From: Cryptomeria japonica
Taxonomy: Eukaryota; Streptophyta; Pinopsida; Cupressales; Cupressaceae
Direction of reading: 5' to 3'
DNA length: 64,000 bases
Assembly (NCBI RefSeq): GCF_030272615.1
Contig: NC_081412.1
Coordinates: 672,399,823 to 672,463,822 of the forward strand
Part shown: positions 1-10,406 of the stretch, in pieces
How positions within the stretch are numbered: position 1 is the stretch's first letter
How the letters are laid out: the number at the start of each line of letters is the position of its first letter
The notes under the pieces: generated by a model
Told to the model about the DNA's origin: nothing
The model's database searches: none
What the model saw: the letters and a program-made list of their open reading frames with translations, nothing else
Program-made: the position numbers and the translations under genes

Positions 1-126
1 TTTCATTATTTAAATTATATATTAAGTTATATGTTGATCTTATTTTACTCTTTTGGAACACTCCAAGTGTGGGCGAGGTGCAACATTTTCCAACCTTTGA
101 CAACACAACTATTGAACACTACAAAA

Positions 127-1107
127 TGTTGAGAGGGGAGGTGAATCGACATGTATTAAAAATTGATTAGATTAAAAACATTATTCCTTTAAGTCTTCAA
201 AACATCAAGCATGACACATACATGAAAGTGAATAATTAAAACATAAAAAACATCCACACAAAAAACACCAAGATTTTTACATGGAAAACCCAAATTGGGA
301 AAAACTATAGTGAGAATCAAACTTACAATATATGTAATAAGTGTTTATAAAGATTTAGGCCACAAGCTAGGGAGCTCATTGCTCAAGACTTGTAGGCTAA
401 GATGCACAACCTTAGGACAACATAGAAAAGGAATACTTGCACTATTGAATATCACTTCTTTAGGGCAAGATACAAAACATATATTTAGATACAATAAGAA
501 TAATGTGCTAGGAACATAATCCAATGATCTACAACATCCATATAGTACCAACAAGACAAGGAATGCAACGCGTTCCTCCGTAATGTGCTAAAACTACACA
601 AACTCTGAACACAAACATAAATAGTTCTCATAGCAAAAAATTCCATCCATTTGAAAACTGAAATATAAGAAGATTGGTCTAGCATAACCATTCTACTCCA
701 ATAGACAAATACATCTGATACACATCTGGTACAACTAGACAAATATACCGTTCACCAAAACTATCACTAGAGATAGTCGCATGGTTTCCAAACCAAACAA
801 AAAGACATCAATCCTCTAGAAACACAACATATCATGAATATATGTTATCCAAAATGCTTACAATTAGTTTTCTCACACAAAAAACATAACCACATATTCC
901 TAAAAGAAAATCATCATACTCCACATAATCTACATATAACTCTACGCACTATATCACTTACAGGCAAACATTCAAACTCAACCAATATCAAATGCTCAAC
1001 CAAAATACTATTAGACCATACACTTTTGTATCATATAATTTCCAAACTAACACCTGAATTAGCAACAAGTTTGACATATATGACAATAAAGACTCATATG
1101 TGCAACA
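127..1107 (-). repeat. 3' LTR of a minus-strand Copia-type element (element Z)
   Basis: In plus orientation the block starts TGTTGAGAGGGG and ends TGCAACA, and a purine-rich tract on the minus strand (GGGGAGAT) abuts the CA end. Elements A and H have the same arrangement at 7823 and 54075. Near the start it has the GAGAGGGG-GGTGAATC signature also seen at the start of the A and H LTRs, and at 272-315 the GTGG-like block followed by GGGAAAAAC seen in those LTRs. The partner 5' LTR is not in the window, so the left boundary is an estimate. The ORFs inside show no protein similarity I recognise and are treated as chance. Bases 1-126 are flanking sequence with nothing recognisable. Confidence 0.55.
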
Positions 1108-1119
1108 ATCTCCCCTTTT
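1108..1119 (-). other. Polypurine tract of element Z
   Basis: The minus strand reads AAAGGGGAGAT directly before the LTR start TGTTGCAC, which is where plus-strand DNA synthesis would be primed. The A (7824-7835) and H (54076-54087) tracts have almost the same sequence and position. Confidence 0.6.
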
Positions 1120-1831
1120 ATCATTGATGACAACACAAAATAATCTTCCCATATAGAAAAAAATTCTCCCCCTTTGACATCAAAGATAAAGGGATAATCT
1201 ACTAGGTAGGAAATCTATACAAGTCTATAACTTCCCCAATCAAAAAACAATCGCTTACACCATAGATCTTCAAAGTAGAAAAATAATAGAATGAGTACAA
1301 ATAGCTTCAGATAATCGATTGCCAAACAGTTGCCCATAAAAACTATCATACATTACTAGGCCAAATGTCCTTGAATTGTTTCTTAAGATCCACAAGAGAA
1401 GAATCCCATGAATGAATAGTAGTAGAAATAATTCTACTATGACACTCACACTCAAGACACAAATCAACTGCAACCTCAAAAATATCTCAATTCTACACAC
1501 TCTCTCCTACCTTTTCAGCATCTATCAATAACTTGATAAATGAAGATCACAAAACTATCTCATGTATCCGTGTCTTTCTCTCTATCGTAGCGATAACTAT
1601 GAATGAATTTCTCAAATCCTTGATCTCACAACATCATTACCATCTTTATAGATATCAAAAGAATAGGCCAATTCATTAAGTTGAGACTTAATTGAGTCTA
1701 TCTCTTCCTTAAACTTCTTCATAGAAGTTGGCCACATCAAGCAGTAGCTGTATAACCATAAAACATTATCAACCACCTTCTCGAAAATTCCTCATAATAG
1801 GAAAAAGATTTGAATGTGCTCTTATGAATTT
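1120..1831 (-). other. Internal spacer of element Z, no gene seen
   Basis: This stretch lies between the polypurine tract and the end of the unidentified reading frame. I see only short chance ORFs and no RNase H or integrase motif. It has a second purine-rich run (minus strand of 1160-1172) near the polypurine tract. Confidence 0.4.
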
Positions 1832-2813
1832 TTATGTCAACTTATCACCTAGGTTCATCTCTATACATGATTCATCTGAACCACTACTACCAGCACCCTC
1901 TAAAGCCATGATCTCCGAAATAATTTCCACCAATACTTTTGGAAGCAAGTCGAAAGCATTGTTAGGAACAAGATTATTTTGGAGTAGATATGTAACCAAT
2001 GCTCGCTCAATGACATCCTTATCATACGTAAGAACTGTAAGATACAAACTACTGGTGTCCTTCAGACCATCAACAAGACCAATTAAATCAAGTACTTTAT
2101 AAACCTCACGAGAAATTTCCCCAAAACAAGTATGGGAAGCAACCAACCTTTCTCCTTTCTCAACATCTTCTTGCACACTTATGTTCTTTGGTTCTCCTTC
2201 ATCACTTTCCACAACTATAGTGTCTACACTTTTCTTCTCAACTAGACTCCTATGCTCAGATTTCAATAACTTAGAAATAGAAGAAGAGGCCTTTATAGAT
2301 AACATCCTATTCATTTTAACCTTCGAATCATTTCCTTTTGAAGACACACCAACATCATCAACTCTTTTTCTACTTGATTTTCCAATGATCTCATCAAATG
2401 TTCCAAATCTTTCTACACTCATATCTTTAGGCGATTTAATAAGGACCTCTATAATACCCATACATTCATCCTCAAAAAACTTTATAGGGAAGCTTGGATA
2501 CCCATGAAGTCATCAACACTACTTCCTCCATAAAGAAATTGTCCTTGTCCACCATGAAATTAATCTCATTTCTGTACCAATCCTAATCACATTTGGAGAA
2601 ATCCGAGTTCTGATTTCCTTCCAGAGATCCATAAAGAACTTAATCCGAGTTCTGATTTCCTTCCAGAGATCCATAAAGAACTTACAACAAGCGCCATTAC
2701 TATCATCCAATTTATCCAAATATTGTTTAATTTGAGCACCTACAGTCACATCTTTTATCCACACAAGCAAATAATGAGAGAGCCATATCGAAAGGGGTAC
2801 ATTTCATTCTTTG
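1832..2813 (-). pseudogene. Unidentified decayed coding region of element Z
   Basis: The largest intact piece is 209 codons (1832-2461, minus), rich in Lys, Asp, Glu and Ser, with a hydrophobic stretch near residues 125-165. I do not recognise the protein. Upstream, coding-like sequence continues in other frames: a frame change at a run of six T near 2478-2483 and another before 2770 would link it to 2519-2813, which carries an in-frame 42-bp tandem duplication. The reading then jumps across the inserted element at 2819-5035 and continues at 5036-5235, which shows that the insertion landed in this coding region. No zinc knuckle, DSG protease or YVDD motif is present. It may be an extra protein carried by a Copia-type element or a captured host sequence. 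Only the fact of a broken frame is secure. Confidence 0.4.
2601..2684 (-). repeat. 42-bp perfect tandem duplication
   Basis: Two adjacent identical copies, 2601-2642 and 2643-2684, each start ATCCGAGTTCTGATTTCC. Length 42 keeps the reading frame and repeats 14 codons of the minus-strand frame. Confidence 0.95.
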
Positions 2814-2818
2814 TCATC

Positions 2819-2980
2819 TGTTATCATAACTATGTAATGTTCTATTATATTGATAGTTAGCAATTATGATAGGTTTGTATATCATACAGTTATACCAACT
2901 GTATATCTCCCTATATATGTACACGCCCGCATGCATTCAATTATGATCAATCAAAGTTTTTATCATTTTTGTTTTTTTCA
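2819..2980 (+). repeat. 5' LTR (162 bp) of the short-LTR element
   Basis: Starts TGTTATCATAAC and ends GTTTTTTTCA. It aligns along its length with 4889-5035 and 5954-6100 and carries about 15 extra bases near its middle (around 2905-2920). No clear TATA box is visible. Confidence 0.9.
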
Positions 2981-2982
2981 TT

Positions 2983-2994
2983 TGGTATCAGAGC
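2983..2994 (+). other. Primer binding site, initiator tRNA-Met type
   Basis: TGGTATCAGAGC is the classic plant retrotransposon PBS complementary to the 3' end of initiator tRNA-Met. It begins two bases after the LTR end. Confidence 0.93.
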
Positions 2995-4876
2995 AGAAAT
3001 AGATCTGTGGTCTTCAATGTGAGCAGATGGAGGGCGATTAGACGACTGCAACTTACGCAGTAGAAATGTGCAGAAGCCATGGCAATATTTGAAGATTTTG
3101 TATTGTTCTTCACATTCTTGAAGATGTGATTTGTCCTTTGAATGACCGAGCCCTATGTGAAGCACTTCGTAAGAAACATATGCTTTGAATGATGTGATTT
3201 GTATTTAGGAAAAGGATGTTTGCTGGCTGTAAGAGAATGTAGATCTACATGAGTAAGGCAGTGAGAAATGGCGCACTGCGACGTATGGAGGTGAGGAAGC
3301 TTGCATAGATAAGAGGTTAAGTGCGTGACGCATTGAAACTAGGAGTTTAGCATTTAAATTTGTCTGTTCTTGTGGCACGGGGGCAACGATAGAAAGTGAG
3401 CAGTGAATGATGTAGCTGGTATAAAATGTGGTTCAAGAAATAGAATATTAGATTAACGTTACTTGCCATTTCTATGAATTGTTGCATTGTTTGTCAAAGG
3501 AGATCATAAATTATGTAAGGCGTTTGTTGTGAGCAGTGAATGCTAGGCTGTGTAGAAGTGGAAAACAAAGGAGATTGAAATCAATGTATGGTCTGCGATG
3601 AGGTTTGATCTGGTGCAAATGAAATTGCACAAATATTTTGTTGCTGTGAAAGGCGTGGTTCCTTTTGATACATAGGTAACTATTTTATTTTGGTTTCTAT
3701 TGCTACTTTGAATTTCCTAGAAGTGTAGATATTGTGAAATTTGTATGTTGGCGTAAGAAATGAAGACGCGTGCATAAATTGTTTCTGTGAAGAATGAAAT
3801 ATTTATAAGTTGAATATTGGGGAGCATCTTTGCACTTAAAGAAAGAAAAGATTGTTTGAGAAAATTCAATGAGTGCAAGAAGAGACAAAGGTTTGGAAAT
3901 AATATTGATAGTCTTTATAAAGAAATTGAAGTAAATGATAAAATTTTGATTTCCTTTGTATTATATGTTATTGGCTAAGGTGTCAAATTGAAATATGAGT
4001 AATTTTGTATTGATTTTGGAGTGATAAGGAAAGTAATGGTGTGTTTTTAATTTTGGAGGTATATGGGTTCATTATTGGCTGAAGTTGACATTGTTATATT
4101 TTAATCATGACTGAATATATGATAAATATTGCTTGTGTTTTGGGAATCATTAATTCTATATTTGACAAAATATTTGAAAGGGTGAATGCATCTTCAAACA
4201 ATTATGCTTCGAGTTTTGGGCATGCTTTTACTATATCTAATGAGGCCTTCAAAGACTCGCATGCTTGTGTTATTGGGTTCTTAGAGGTTGTATTACTTTC
4301 TTTGGTGCTTCTTTTGAAGGGTAAACTATAATAGGTTCATGTTGAAGGTTGTTGGCACCGGGGGATGGAGGATTTTTATCTTCTCAATTTAGCTTCTCGC
4401 TTTGAGTTGGTGTTCTACATGAGAAGAAATTTTGGTATTTTGGATTCGACTTTTTCTTTCTTTATTGATGCTGACACAATTGAAGAATACATGTGTTGTG
4501 AAAGTTATATTTTGGAGACAGGTTTGAGATTTGGTGTTGAGCTCAATACAAATCATTGCCGAGTGAGATTCAGAGTATATGATCAGGAATTATACCCTTT
4601 CGTGATCATTAGATAATGATAGAGATCTATCCTATCTCTTGAATAGTTCAAGACTTTGTTATTCAAGAGTTCAAGACTGGGAGCTTAAGAACATGCTCAA
4701 AGCTACACCTTTTCGAGGGTTAAGAGAGAACTTTATGGAGCCCTGCATGGTTCAGGATTTGTTGAACTTCAAGAGAAGATCTTTCAGAAATATGTATTTA
4801 TATAAAGTAATCAACAAGTTTTGTTGTGTAAGCCTTAATGGGGGGACCCTAGGGAAAGTCTTAGAATCAATGTAAT
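2995..4876 (+). other. Interior of the short-LTR element, no retrotransposon protein domain
   Basis: The longest plus-strand frames are 74 codons (4107-4331) and 83 codons (4365-4616). They lie 33 bases apart and show no motif I recognise. They could be traces of a captured coding sequence, since the second is unusually rich in acidic and aromatic residues, but there is no support beyond open length. Confidence 0.5.
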
Positions 4877-4888
4877 AAGGGAGGGGGA
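4877..4888 (+). other. Polypurine tract of the short-LTR element
   Basis: AAGGGAGGGGGA directly precedes the TG of the right LTR. The duplicated copy at 5942-5953 reads TAAGGGGGTGGA. Confidence 0.85.
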
Positions 4889-5035
4889 TGTTGGCATAAC
4901 TATGTAATGTTCTATTACATTGATAGTTAGCAGTTATGATAGGTTTGGATATCATACAGTTATACCAACTGGATGTACACACCCACCTACATTCAATTAT
5001 GATCAATCATATTTTTTATCATTCTGCATTTTTCA
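4889..5035 (+). repeat. 3' LTR (147 bp) of the short-LTR element
   Basis: Starts TGTTGGCATAAC, ends GCATTTTTCA, and is followed by the TCATC target duplication. It is closer to 5954-6100 than to the left LTR, as expected if that copy came from a later segmental duplication. Confidence 0.9.
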
Positions 5036-5235
5036 TCATCTAGAGGTTGTCTAGTAGTTGATGCATCAAGAGTTCACACAAATCATAATCCTTGTTCTCC
5101 TTTACCATTTGATAAGAAACATATACTATCATAGAGGAGGAATATCCTTCCCAATTTGTGAAAGGAAATTTCCATCATTGCATAACTCACACCTAAATCG
5201 GCAATATTGTCAATTCAAGAGCAATTTCATCCTCA
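5036..5235 (-). pseudogene. Upstream part of the coding region split by the short-LTR element
   Basis: Reading the minus strand from about 5148 toward 5036 gives roughly 35 codons that stay open and enter the target duplication in the frame that continues at 2813, with one stop near the junction. Further upstream (5150-5235) stops appear. The degraded second copy lies at about 6101-6300. No domain is recognised. Confidence 0.35.
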
Positions 5236-5240
5236 CCTAG

Positions 5241-5714
5241 ACCTCACCTTGACATTTTGTCTTTTAGTGCCTGATGTCTACTTTGATTCTACTCACCTCC
5301 CTAAAATGTGAATTTTCAACTCCCTTTCTCACTCTTGCTCAAATTTGAGTCCTGATTAATAGAACTAGGTCACCTTGTTCCTAGCTCAAGACCAAGGCAC
5401 CCCACCACCTTGGTTTTCTTAATCGAGACCCAAATTTGGTTCCAAAAATGGCCACTTCAAGTGGGCCAAAATTTAGGTCCCTTGTTAGCCCACTCCATAA
5501 ATTCAATTAATTTTTGGAGAGAAGTATAAAAGGAGGTCTGCCCCTCTCATTTGAATTTTACTACTAAAATGGATAGATCTTTCTCAATTACACAAGTGAA
5601 ATTCAATTTAAGTGAGCAAGCAATCAAGCATTCATATATAACTGAAGGAGAGGTCAAGTCAAGTGCAAGGATTCGTGATTGCATCCATGATCGACCTTCT
5701 ATAAAGACATTATA
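5241..5714 (+). other. Gene-free flank with a TATA-box-like promoter sequence
   Basis: No reading frame is supported here. A short GC-richer stretch (5340-5500) with repeated CCAAG/CCACC words is followed by TATAAAA, which looks like part of another LTR or a promoter. The duplicated copy is 6310-6734. Confidence 0.4.
5525..5531 (+). promoter_or_regulatory. Candidate TATA box
   Basis: TATAAAA followed by a GC-rich GGAGGTCTGCCCCTC stretch looks like a core promoter, possibly of an old LTR. It is kept in the duplicate at 6600-6606. No transcript evidence can be seen. Confidence 0.35.
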
Positions 5715-5953
5715 CAAGACTTTGTGATTCAAGAGTTTCAGACTGAGAGCTTGAGAACATACTCAAAGCTACACCTTTTCAAGGGTTAAGAGAGAACTTT
5801 ATGGAGCCCCGCTTGGTTCAGGATTTGTTGAACTTCAAGAGAAGATCTTTAAGAAATATGTATTTATATAATGTAATCAACAAGTTTTGTTGTGTAAGCC
5901 TTAACGAGGGGACCCTAGGGAAAGTTTTAGAATTAATGTAATAAGGGGGTGGA

Positions 5954-6100
5954 TGTTGGCATAACTATGTAATGTTCTATTACATTGATACTTAGCAGTT
6001 ATGATATGTTTGGATATCATACAGTTATACCAACTAGATGTACACACCAACCTACATTCAATTATGATCAATCAAATTTTCTATCATTATGCATTTTTCA
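5954..6100 (+). repeat. Third LTR copy, inside the tandem duplication
   Basis: Same 147-bp length and TG...CA ends as 4889-5035, preceded by a polypurine run and followed by the same flank (TCATTCAAAGG against TCATCTAGAGG). It comes from the segmental duplication, so it is not a true solo LTR. Confidence 0.9.
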
Positions 6101-6734
6101 TCATTCAAAGGTTGTCTAGTAATTGATGCATCAAGAGTTCACACAAATCATAATCTTTGTTGTCCTTTACCATTTAATAAGAAACATATACTATCATAGA
6201 GGAGGAATATCCTTCCCAATTTTTGAAAGGAAATTTTCATCATTGCATACCTCACACCTAAATCGACAATACTGTCAATTCAAGAGCAATTTCATCCTCA
6301 CCTAGACCTCACCTTGACATTTTTTCTTTTAGTGCCTGATGTCTACTTTGATTCTACTCACACCTCCCTAAAATGTCAATTTTCAACTCCCTTTCTCACT
6401 CTTGTTCAAATTTGAGTCTTGATTAATAGAACTAGGGCATTGGGGCACCTTGGTCCTAGCTCAGGACCAAGGCACCCCACCACCCTGGTCTTCTTAATCA
6501 AGACCCAACTTTGGTCCCAACAATGGTCACTTCAAGTGGGCCAAAATTTAGGTCCCCTATTAGCCCACTCCATAAATTCAATTAATTTTTGGAGAGAAGT
6601 ATAAAACAGGCCTGCCCCTCTCATTTTAATAATACTACTAAAATGGATAGATCTTTCTCAATTATACTAGTGAAATTCAATTCAAGTGAGAAAGCAATCA
6701 ATCATTCATATAGAATTGAAGGAGAGGTCAAGTC

Positions 6735-7823
6735 TATTAGGTCCTAGAGACAATTGAGAAGGGGCGGTGAATCAGTTGTCCAATAAATTCAACCAAAATT
6801 AACTTAATGAAAACTTAATGCTTAATACCAATAAACCAAACTTTATGCTGGTAGATAGTTTCAATAGTTAATTGCAGTACCGGTAAAGATTAATGCATGA
6901 AACACAAAGACAATAACATCCACAACACATGACACAAATATTTGTACGTGGAAACCTTATAAGGGGAAAAACCACAGTGGGAAGACTTACCCACAAACAA
7001 ATGGTACTACTGTAGATAGTATGTGTGTACAATATGGATTCTGCACATGTAGAAAGGCCAACTGCCTAGAGCTCACTGCTCAATCACAAAATGAGAGTCA
7101 CACTGAATATAATTGGATGGTTAGATCTAATGATAATGTACTACTCAGAATAACATCTTTATATGCTGGATTCAGTATCGGTTTAGTTCTAATTGCCTTC
7201 ACAAAACCTTCCTTCAACCTTTAAATGATATAGATACGTGAATAGCTCTACTTATTTTTGCATATACCTTATTACAATCCTTTTTGCATTCGCATTCTTA
7301 CTTTTTTGATCAAATAAGATCTTACATATATATCGAAGCCTAAGACCAAATGTGTAGGTCGGCTTTACAAAAGATATTACAATAAAAACAATTTACAAGT
7401 GAATCAATAACCTATGCAATATCCGATACAACATGTCAACTTAATGCATTAACAACAATAATAAATTATCTCCATAACATGTAGTGCTGATCTTGAATAG
7501 ATAAGCTTGTCTGTGCTTATCTTGGACCTATTTGTTGGTAACAACAAAAAAGAAAACCCGAATAAACAAATAACCAAATCACCAAAACCAAGTGATCAAA
7601 TAATGTCTTCAACATAACCAAGTAATCTCCAGATGATAATAGATCATCCTTAGTGTTAGTGAACAGTATAACCTATAGGTGAACCAAATACAATTGACTG
7701 TGTAAGTCTCTGGCTTGCCAGTGAACATAACTAAAATCTCCAAGTGCTGATAGGTGTTTGACAAGAGATTACAGGTGTTGTCATCAATGACAAAACAATA
7801 TCAACACATCTAAAATACCAACA
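6735..7823 (-). repeat. 3' LTR of Copia element A
   Basis: In plus orientation it starts TATTAGGTCCTAGAGAC, with the expected TG mutated to TA, and ends TACCAACA beside the polypurine tract. At 6940-6985 it has the ACGTGG ... GGGAAAAACCACAGTGGG block also found in the H LTR. The 67-codon frame at 7021-7224 overlaps this region and is not taken as a gene. Confidence 0.75.
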
Positions 7824-7835
7824 ATCTCCCCCTTT
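7824..7835 (-). other. Polypurine tract of element A
   Basis: The minus strand reads AAAGGGGGAGAT followed by the LTR start TGTTGG. Confidence 0.8.
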
Positions 7836-8169
7836 GGCATTGATGGCAACACAAGATGGAAAAAACATCAAAGTGCCAAAACAAAAATGCCAAAAACCAA
7901 AAACCAACAATCTCCCAAAGAGATCATCAAAATAAATAATATCTCTCATCAAAGTAACAATCTCTCCCCCAAGAGATAATGTATTTTTCCATATCAATCT
8001 TTCCCCCTTTGACATCAAATGCCAAAGCCATATAGAACCAATTTACAATTAGTTCAAAGAACTTATCATAAAATATCAACTAGTCCCGCTGAGAAGTAGC
8101 TCTCCTCATCAAAGCCGAAATAAAATATTTCTCTATTAATACTGTTGATTGATGACAAACATCAACTAT
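7836..8169 (-). other. Untranslated 3' internal region of element A
   Basis: Lies between the RNase H stop and the polypurine tract. It has repeated purine-rich copies of the tract-like word on the minus strand (7907-7920, 7962-7972, 8000-8008) and no coding signal. Confidence 0.6.
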
Positions 8170-8958
8170 TTAAGTCTCTACTGGTGGGGGTAGGACTCCA
8201 AGTTTCTCTCTAAGATATTCAAATGTTTCCTTAGGCAAAGGCTTTGTAAAAATATATGCAATCTGCTCTTTAGTATTCACATAAACCAATTTCACTTCTT
8301 TTGCTTTAACATTCTCTTTCAAAAAGTTTAGTTTGATAGAAGCATGTTTAGTTTTAGAGTGAAGCATTGAGTTCTTGGATATATCAATTATTGTTGTATT
8401 ATCATAGTAAATAGTTATAGGTTCCTTGCAATTTACCTTTATGTCCTTGAACATTTGCTTGATCCATAATACATGTGTGCAATTGGTTGTTGTTGCAACA
8501 TATTCTGATTCTGCTGTTGATAGACTTGTACAACTTTGTTTCTTGCTCAACCATGAAATTAGTCTGCTTTCAAGAAAAAATGCTCAGTCGGTGGTTTTTT
8601 TTCTGTCATCCACATCTCCTACCCAATTAGCATCTGTGTATGCGCATAAATCAAAATTTTCATCTCTAGGATACCACAAACCAAGATTTGTAGTACCTTG
8701 TAGGTATCAGAAAATCATTTTCACTGCTGATTCATGATTTTCTTTAGGATTACTCTGAAATCTTGAAACAGTACATACTGCATTCATAATGTCATGTCTT
8801 GTTTGTGTCAAGTATAGTAAACCTCCTATCATAGACTTGTATCTAGTCAGATTAACAGGTGTTGATTCATCCTTCAAAGATAATTTATCATTTGTAGTCA
8901 TAGGTGTACTTACCAGTTTACAATTTTCTATACAAAATTTCTTTAGTAATTCCTTCAA
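8170..8958 (-). pseudogene. RT C-terminal part and RNase H of Copia element A
   Basis: 8170-8550 (126 codons) is the C-terminal half of a Copia RNase H, with SLSTAESEYVA near its start, the YYDN catalytic-region motif and the C-terminal IFTKPL motif, ending at a natural stop. 8707-8958 (83 codons) holds the connection region with STPM, YKSMIGGLLYLTQTRHDI and the NPKENHESA stretch. Between the two a frame change is needed (8551-8706). The RT ORF joins upstream after a stop at 9052. The order and motifs fit the Copia pol 3' end. It is not functional as it stands. Confidence 0.85.
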
Positions 8959-9051
8959 GTACTTAGATTGACATAGGAATATACCTTTATCAGTCTATAA
9001 AATCTGCAATCCTAAAAATAATTTTATTTCTCCAATCATAGAAAATTCAAA

Positions 9052-9717
9052 TTATTGCTGCATTTTGTTAGAAAAGTCTTTACACAAACCATCTTCTCCT
9101 CCCAAGATTATATCATCAACAAAAACTTCAATAACCAAGATGTCATCATTAGTCACTTTGAAATATAGATTGATGTCTACATTACCTTTAGTGTAACCAA
9201 GCTTTAAAATATATTTGTCCAATCTAGCATACCAAGCTCTAGAAGCTTGCTTCAATCCATATAAAGCTTTCCTTAATCTGCAAACCATGTCTTTGTTATG
9301 TATCAAATAAAATCCATCAAGTTGCTCAATGTAAACTTCTTCTTCAAGATCTCCATTCAGAAATGCACATTTAACATCCATTTGATATACTTTGTAGTTC
9401 TTGTGTGCTGCAAAAACCAATAAAAGTTTGGCTGCCTCAATTATAGCTACCGGTGCAAAGGTTTCATTGTAATCAATTCTTTCTTTCTGAGAATATCCCT
9501 TACATACTAGTCTTTCTTTGTTTCTGATTACCATACCATCTTCATTAAGTTTATTTCTGAAAACCCATTTAGTTGCAATTACATTTTTGTCTTTAGGCCG
9601 GGGAACTAATGACCAAGTGTTATTCCTTTCAATTTGTTCTAATTCATCTTCCACAGCTTTAATACAGTATTTGTCTTCACATGCCTCATTAATTGATGTA
9701 GGTACATACCTCTTCAT
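9052..9717 (-). CDS. Copia reverse transcriptase domain (element A)
   Basis: A 221-codon open frame covers most of a Copia RT (RVT_2). [11 protein letters not shown] lies near residue 51, the first catalytic aspartate is in [11 protein letters not shown] (Asp114), [12 protein letters not shown] is near 152, and the second motif is FVDD (199-202), an accepted variant of YVDD. RT copies element RNA into cDNA in a virus-like particle. The frame ends at a stop a few codons after the palm domain, and the connection and RNase H continue in separate pieces to the left. The linker from integrase lies at 9718-9877, so the annotated start is an internal Met of the polyprotein, not a true initiation codon. 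Confidence 0.88.
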   Translation of the reverse strand: MKRYVPTSINEACEDKYCIKAVEDELEQIERNNTWSLVPRPKDKNVIATKWVFRNKLNEDGMVIRNKERLVCKGYSQKERIDYNETFAPVAIIEAAKLLLVFAAHKNYKVYQMDVKCAFLNGDLEEEVYIEQLDGFYLIHNKDMVCRLRKALYGLKQASRAWYARLDKYILKLGYTKGNVDINLYFKVTNDDILVIEVFVDDIILGGEDGLCKDFSNKMQQ

Positions 9718-9877
9718 TTGCCAATTTTCCTCTAGTCATAACTCCTTGAAATTTGTTTCCAATTATTTGATCTTCAGAATGATTCAATCTTACATACCGG
9801 GGTGTTTTTGCTTGTTGTTGTTCTTCAGTGATTGTTGAATCCTCAGATGATGTCGGTGTCACTGGATCACCATTTTG
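9718..9877 (-). pseudogene. Integrase-RT linker of element A, left of the element B insertion
   Basis: Minus-strand reading gives polyprotein linker with a YVRLNHSEDQIIG stretch, typical of the Copia segment just before RT and also present in element H at 56060-56087. It runs into the TTTTG duplication at 9873-9877, where element B was inserted. The other side resumes at 28513. Confidence 0.75.
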
Positions 9878-10308
9878 TGTTAAGGTTTCTAGCAGATCCG
9901 AAGCAAATATGAACTAACAATTATATGCAGATTTAAATACAAAAGATAAAGAAATAAAAGAGGACATAGATAACAGAAAGATTTAACATGGTTCACCTAG
10001 AATGGGTTACGTCCACCATACACAATCGTCTAATATTTCTTATTATCTAGCAAAAACATTATATCAACTTTACAATGCCTCAAGCATCCCAGTCGCTTAT
10101 AACATGCATTTTTAGGGCAACAAACAAAGTTGGCCTTTTTAGGGTTTTATTACAATGTCGGTTTTCATCAACAACAAAAATGGCAAAAAAAAATTTGTCC
10201 GGGGCTCCTACCCCCGAACCTTTGCCCGAGGCCTGTCCCGGCCCCGGACCCCAACGAGGATACGTGCTGAGTGTACAGTACTTTGTTGATCAGTCGCCAC
10301 ATTTCAAA
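9878..10308 (-). repeat. 3' LTR (431 bp) of element B
   Basis: Pairs with 28049-28512. The plus strand starts TGTTAAGGTTTCTAG. The minus-strand first bases read TTTTTGAAATG where the partner has TGTTGAAATG, so the terminal TG is mutated. It lacks about 33 bp of the GC-rich segment present in the partner (around 28392-28430). The block ACATGGTTCACC ... GGGTTACGTCCACC at 9986-10018 could form a hairpin. Confidence 0.9.
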
Positions 10309-10322
10309 AATCTCCCACTTGG
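10309..10322 (-). other. Polypurine tract of element B
   Basis: The minus strand reads CCAAGTGGGAGATT directly before the LTR, a purine-rich primer site in the expected place. Confidence 0.7.
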
Positions 10323-10406
10323 AGACTGATACTACATGACACCACTATACATGCAGCATCTGCTGGATAAATCACTAGGACTCGACTGGTATAAATTCCA
10401 CAATTA

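Larger units (their letters stand above)
2819..5035 (+). mobile_element. Complete non-autonomous LTR retrotransposon with short LTRs (LARD/TRIM-like)
   Basis: All the landmarks of a retrotransposed unit are present: LTRs at 2819-2980 and 4889-5035, both TG...CA; a PBS matching the 3' end of plant initiator tRNA-Met three bases after the left LTR (2983-2994); a purine run before the right LTR (4877-4888); and the 5-bp target-site duplication TCATC at 2814-2818 and 5036-5040. The 1.9 kb interior has no gag, protease, RT, RNase H or integrase, so movement must have used enzymes supplied by another element. The LTRs differ at many positions and by a gap of about 15 bp, so the insertion is old. 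It sits in the coding region of element Z. Confidence 0.9.
4649..6734 (+). repeat. Tandem segmental duplication, unit about 1066 bp
   Basis: Sequence starting CAAGACTTTG at 4649 recurs at 5715 with an offset of 1066-1074 bases. Each copy contains the end of the short-LTR element interior, its polypurine tract, its 3' LTR and the flanking genomic DNA. Copy 1 is 4649-5714. Copy 2 starts at 5715 and stops at 6734, where element A begins. Because the flank beyond the LTR is copied too, this is a DNA-level duplication after insertion, not a second transposition. Confidence 0.9.

Noticed and set aside
5954..6100. Solo LTR of the short-LTR family
   Set aside because: The flank on both sides matches that of 4889-5035, so it arose by segmental duplication.
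5058..6305. Pair of 60-codon plus-strand ORFs at 5058 and 6123
   Set aside because: They are the two copies of the segmental duplication; the coding signal in that stretch is on the minus strand.
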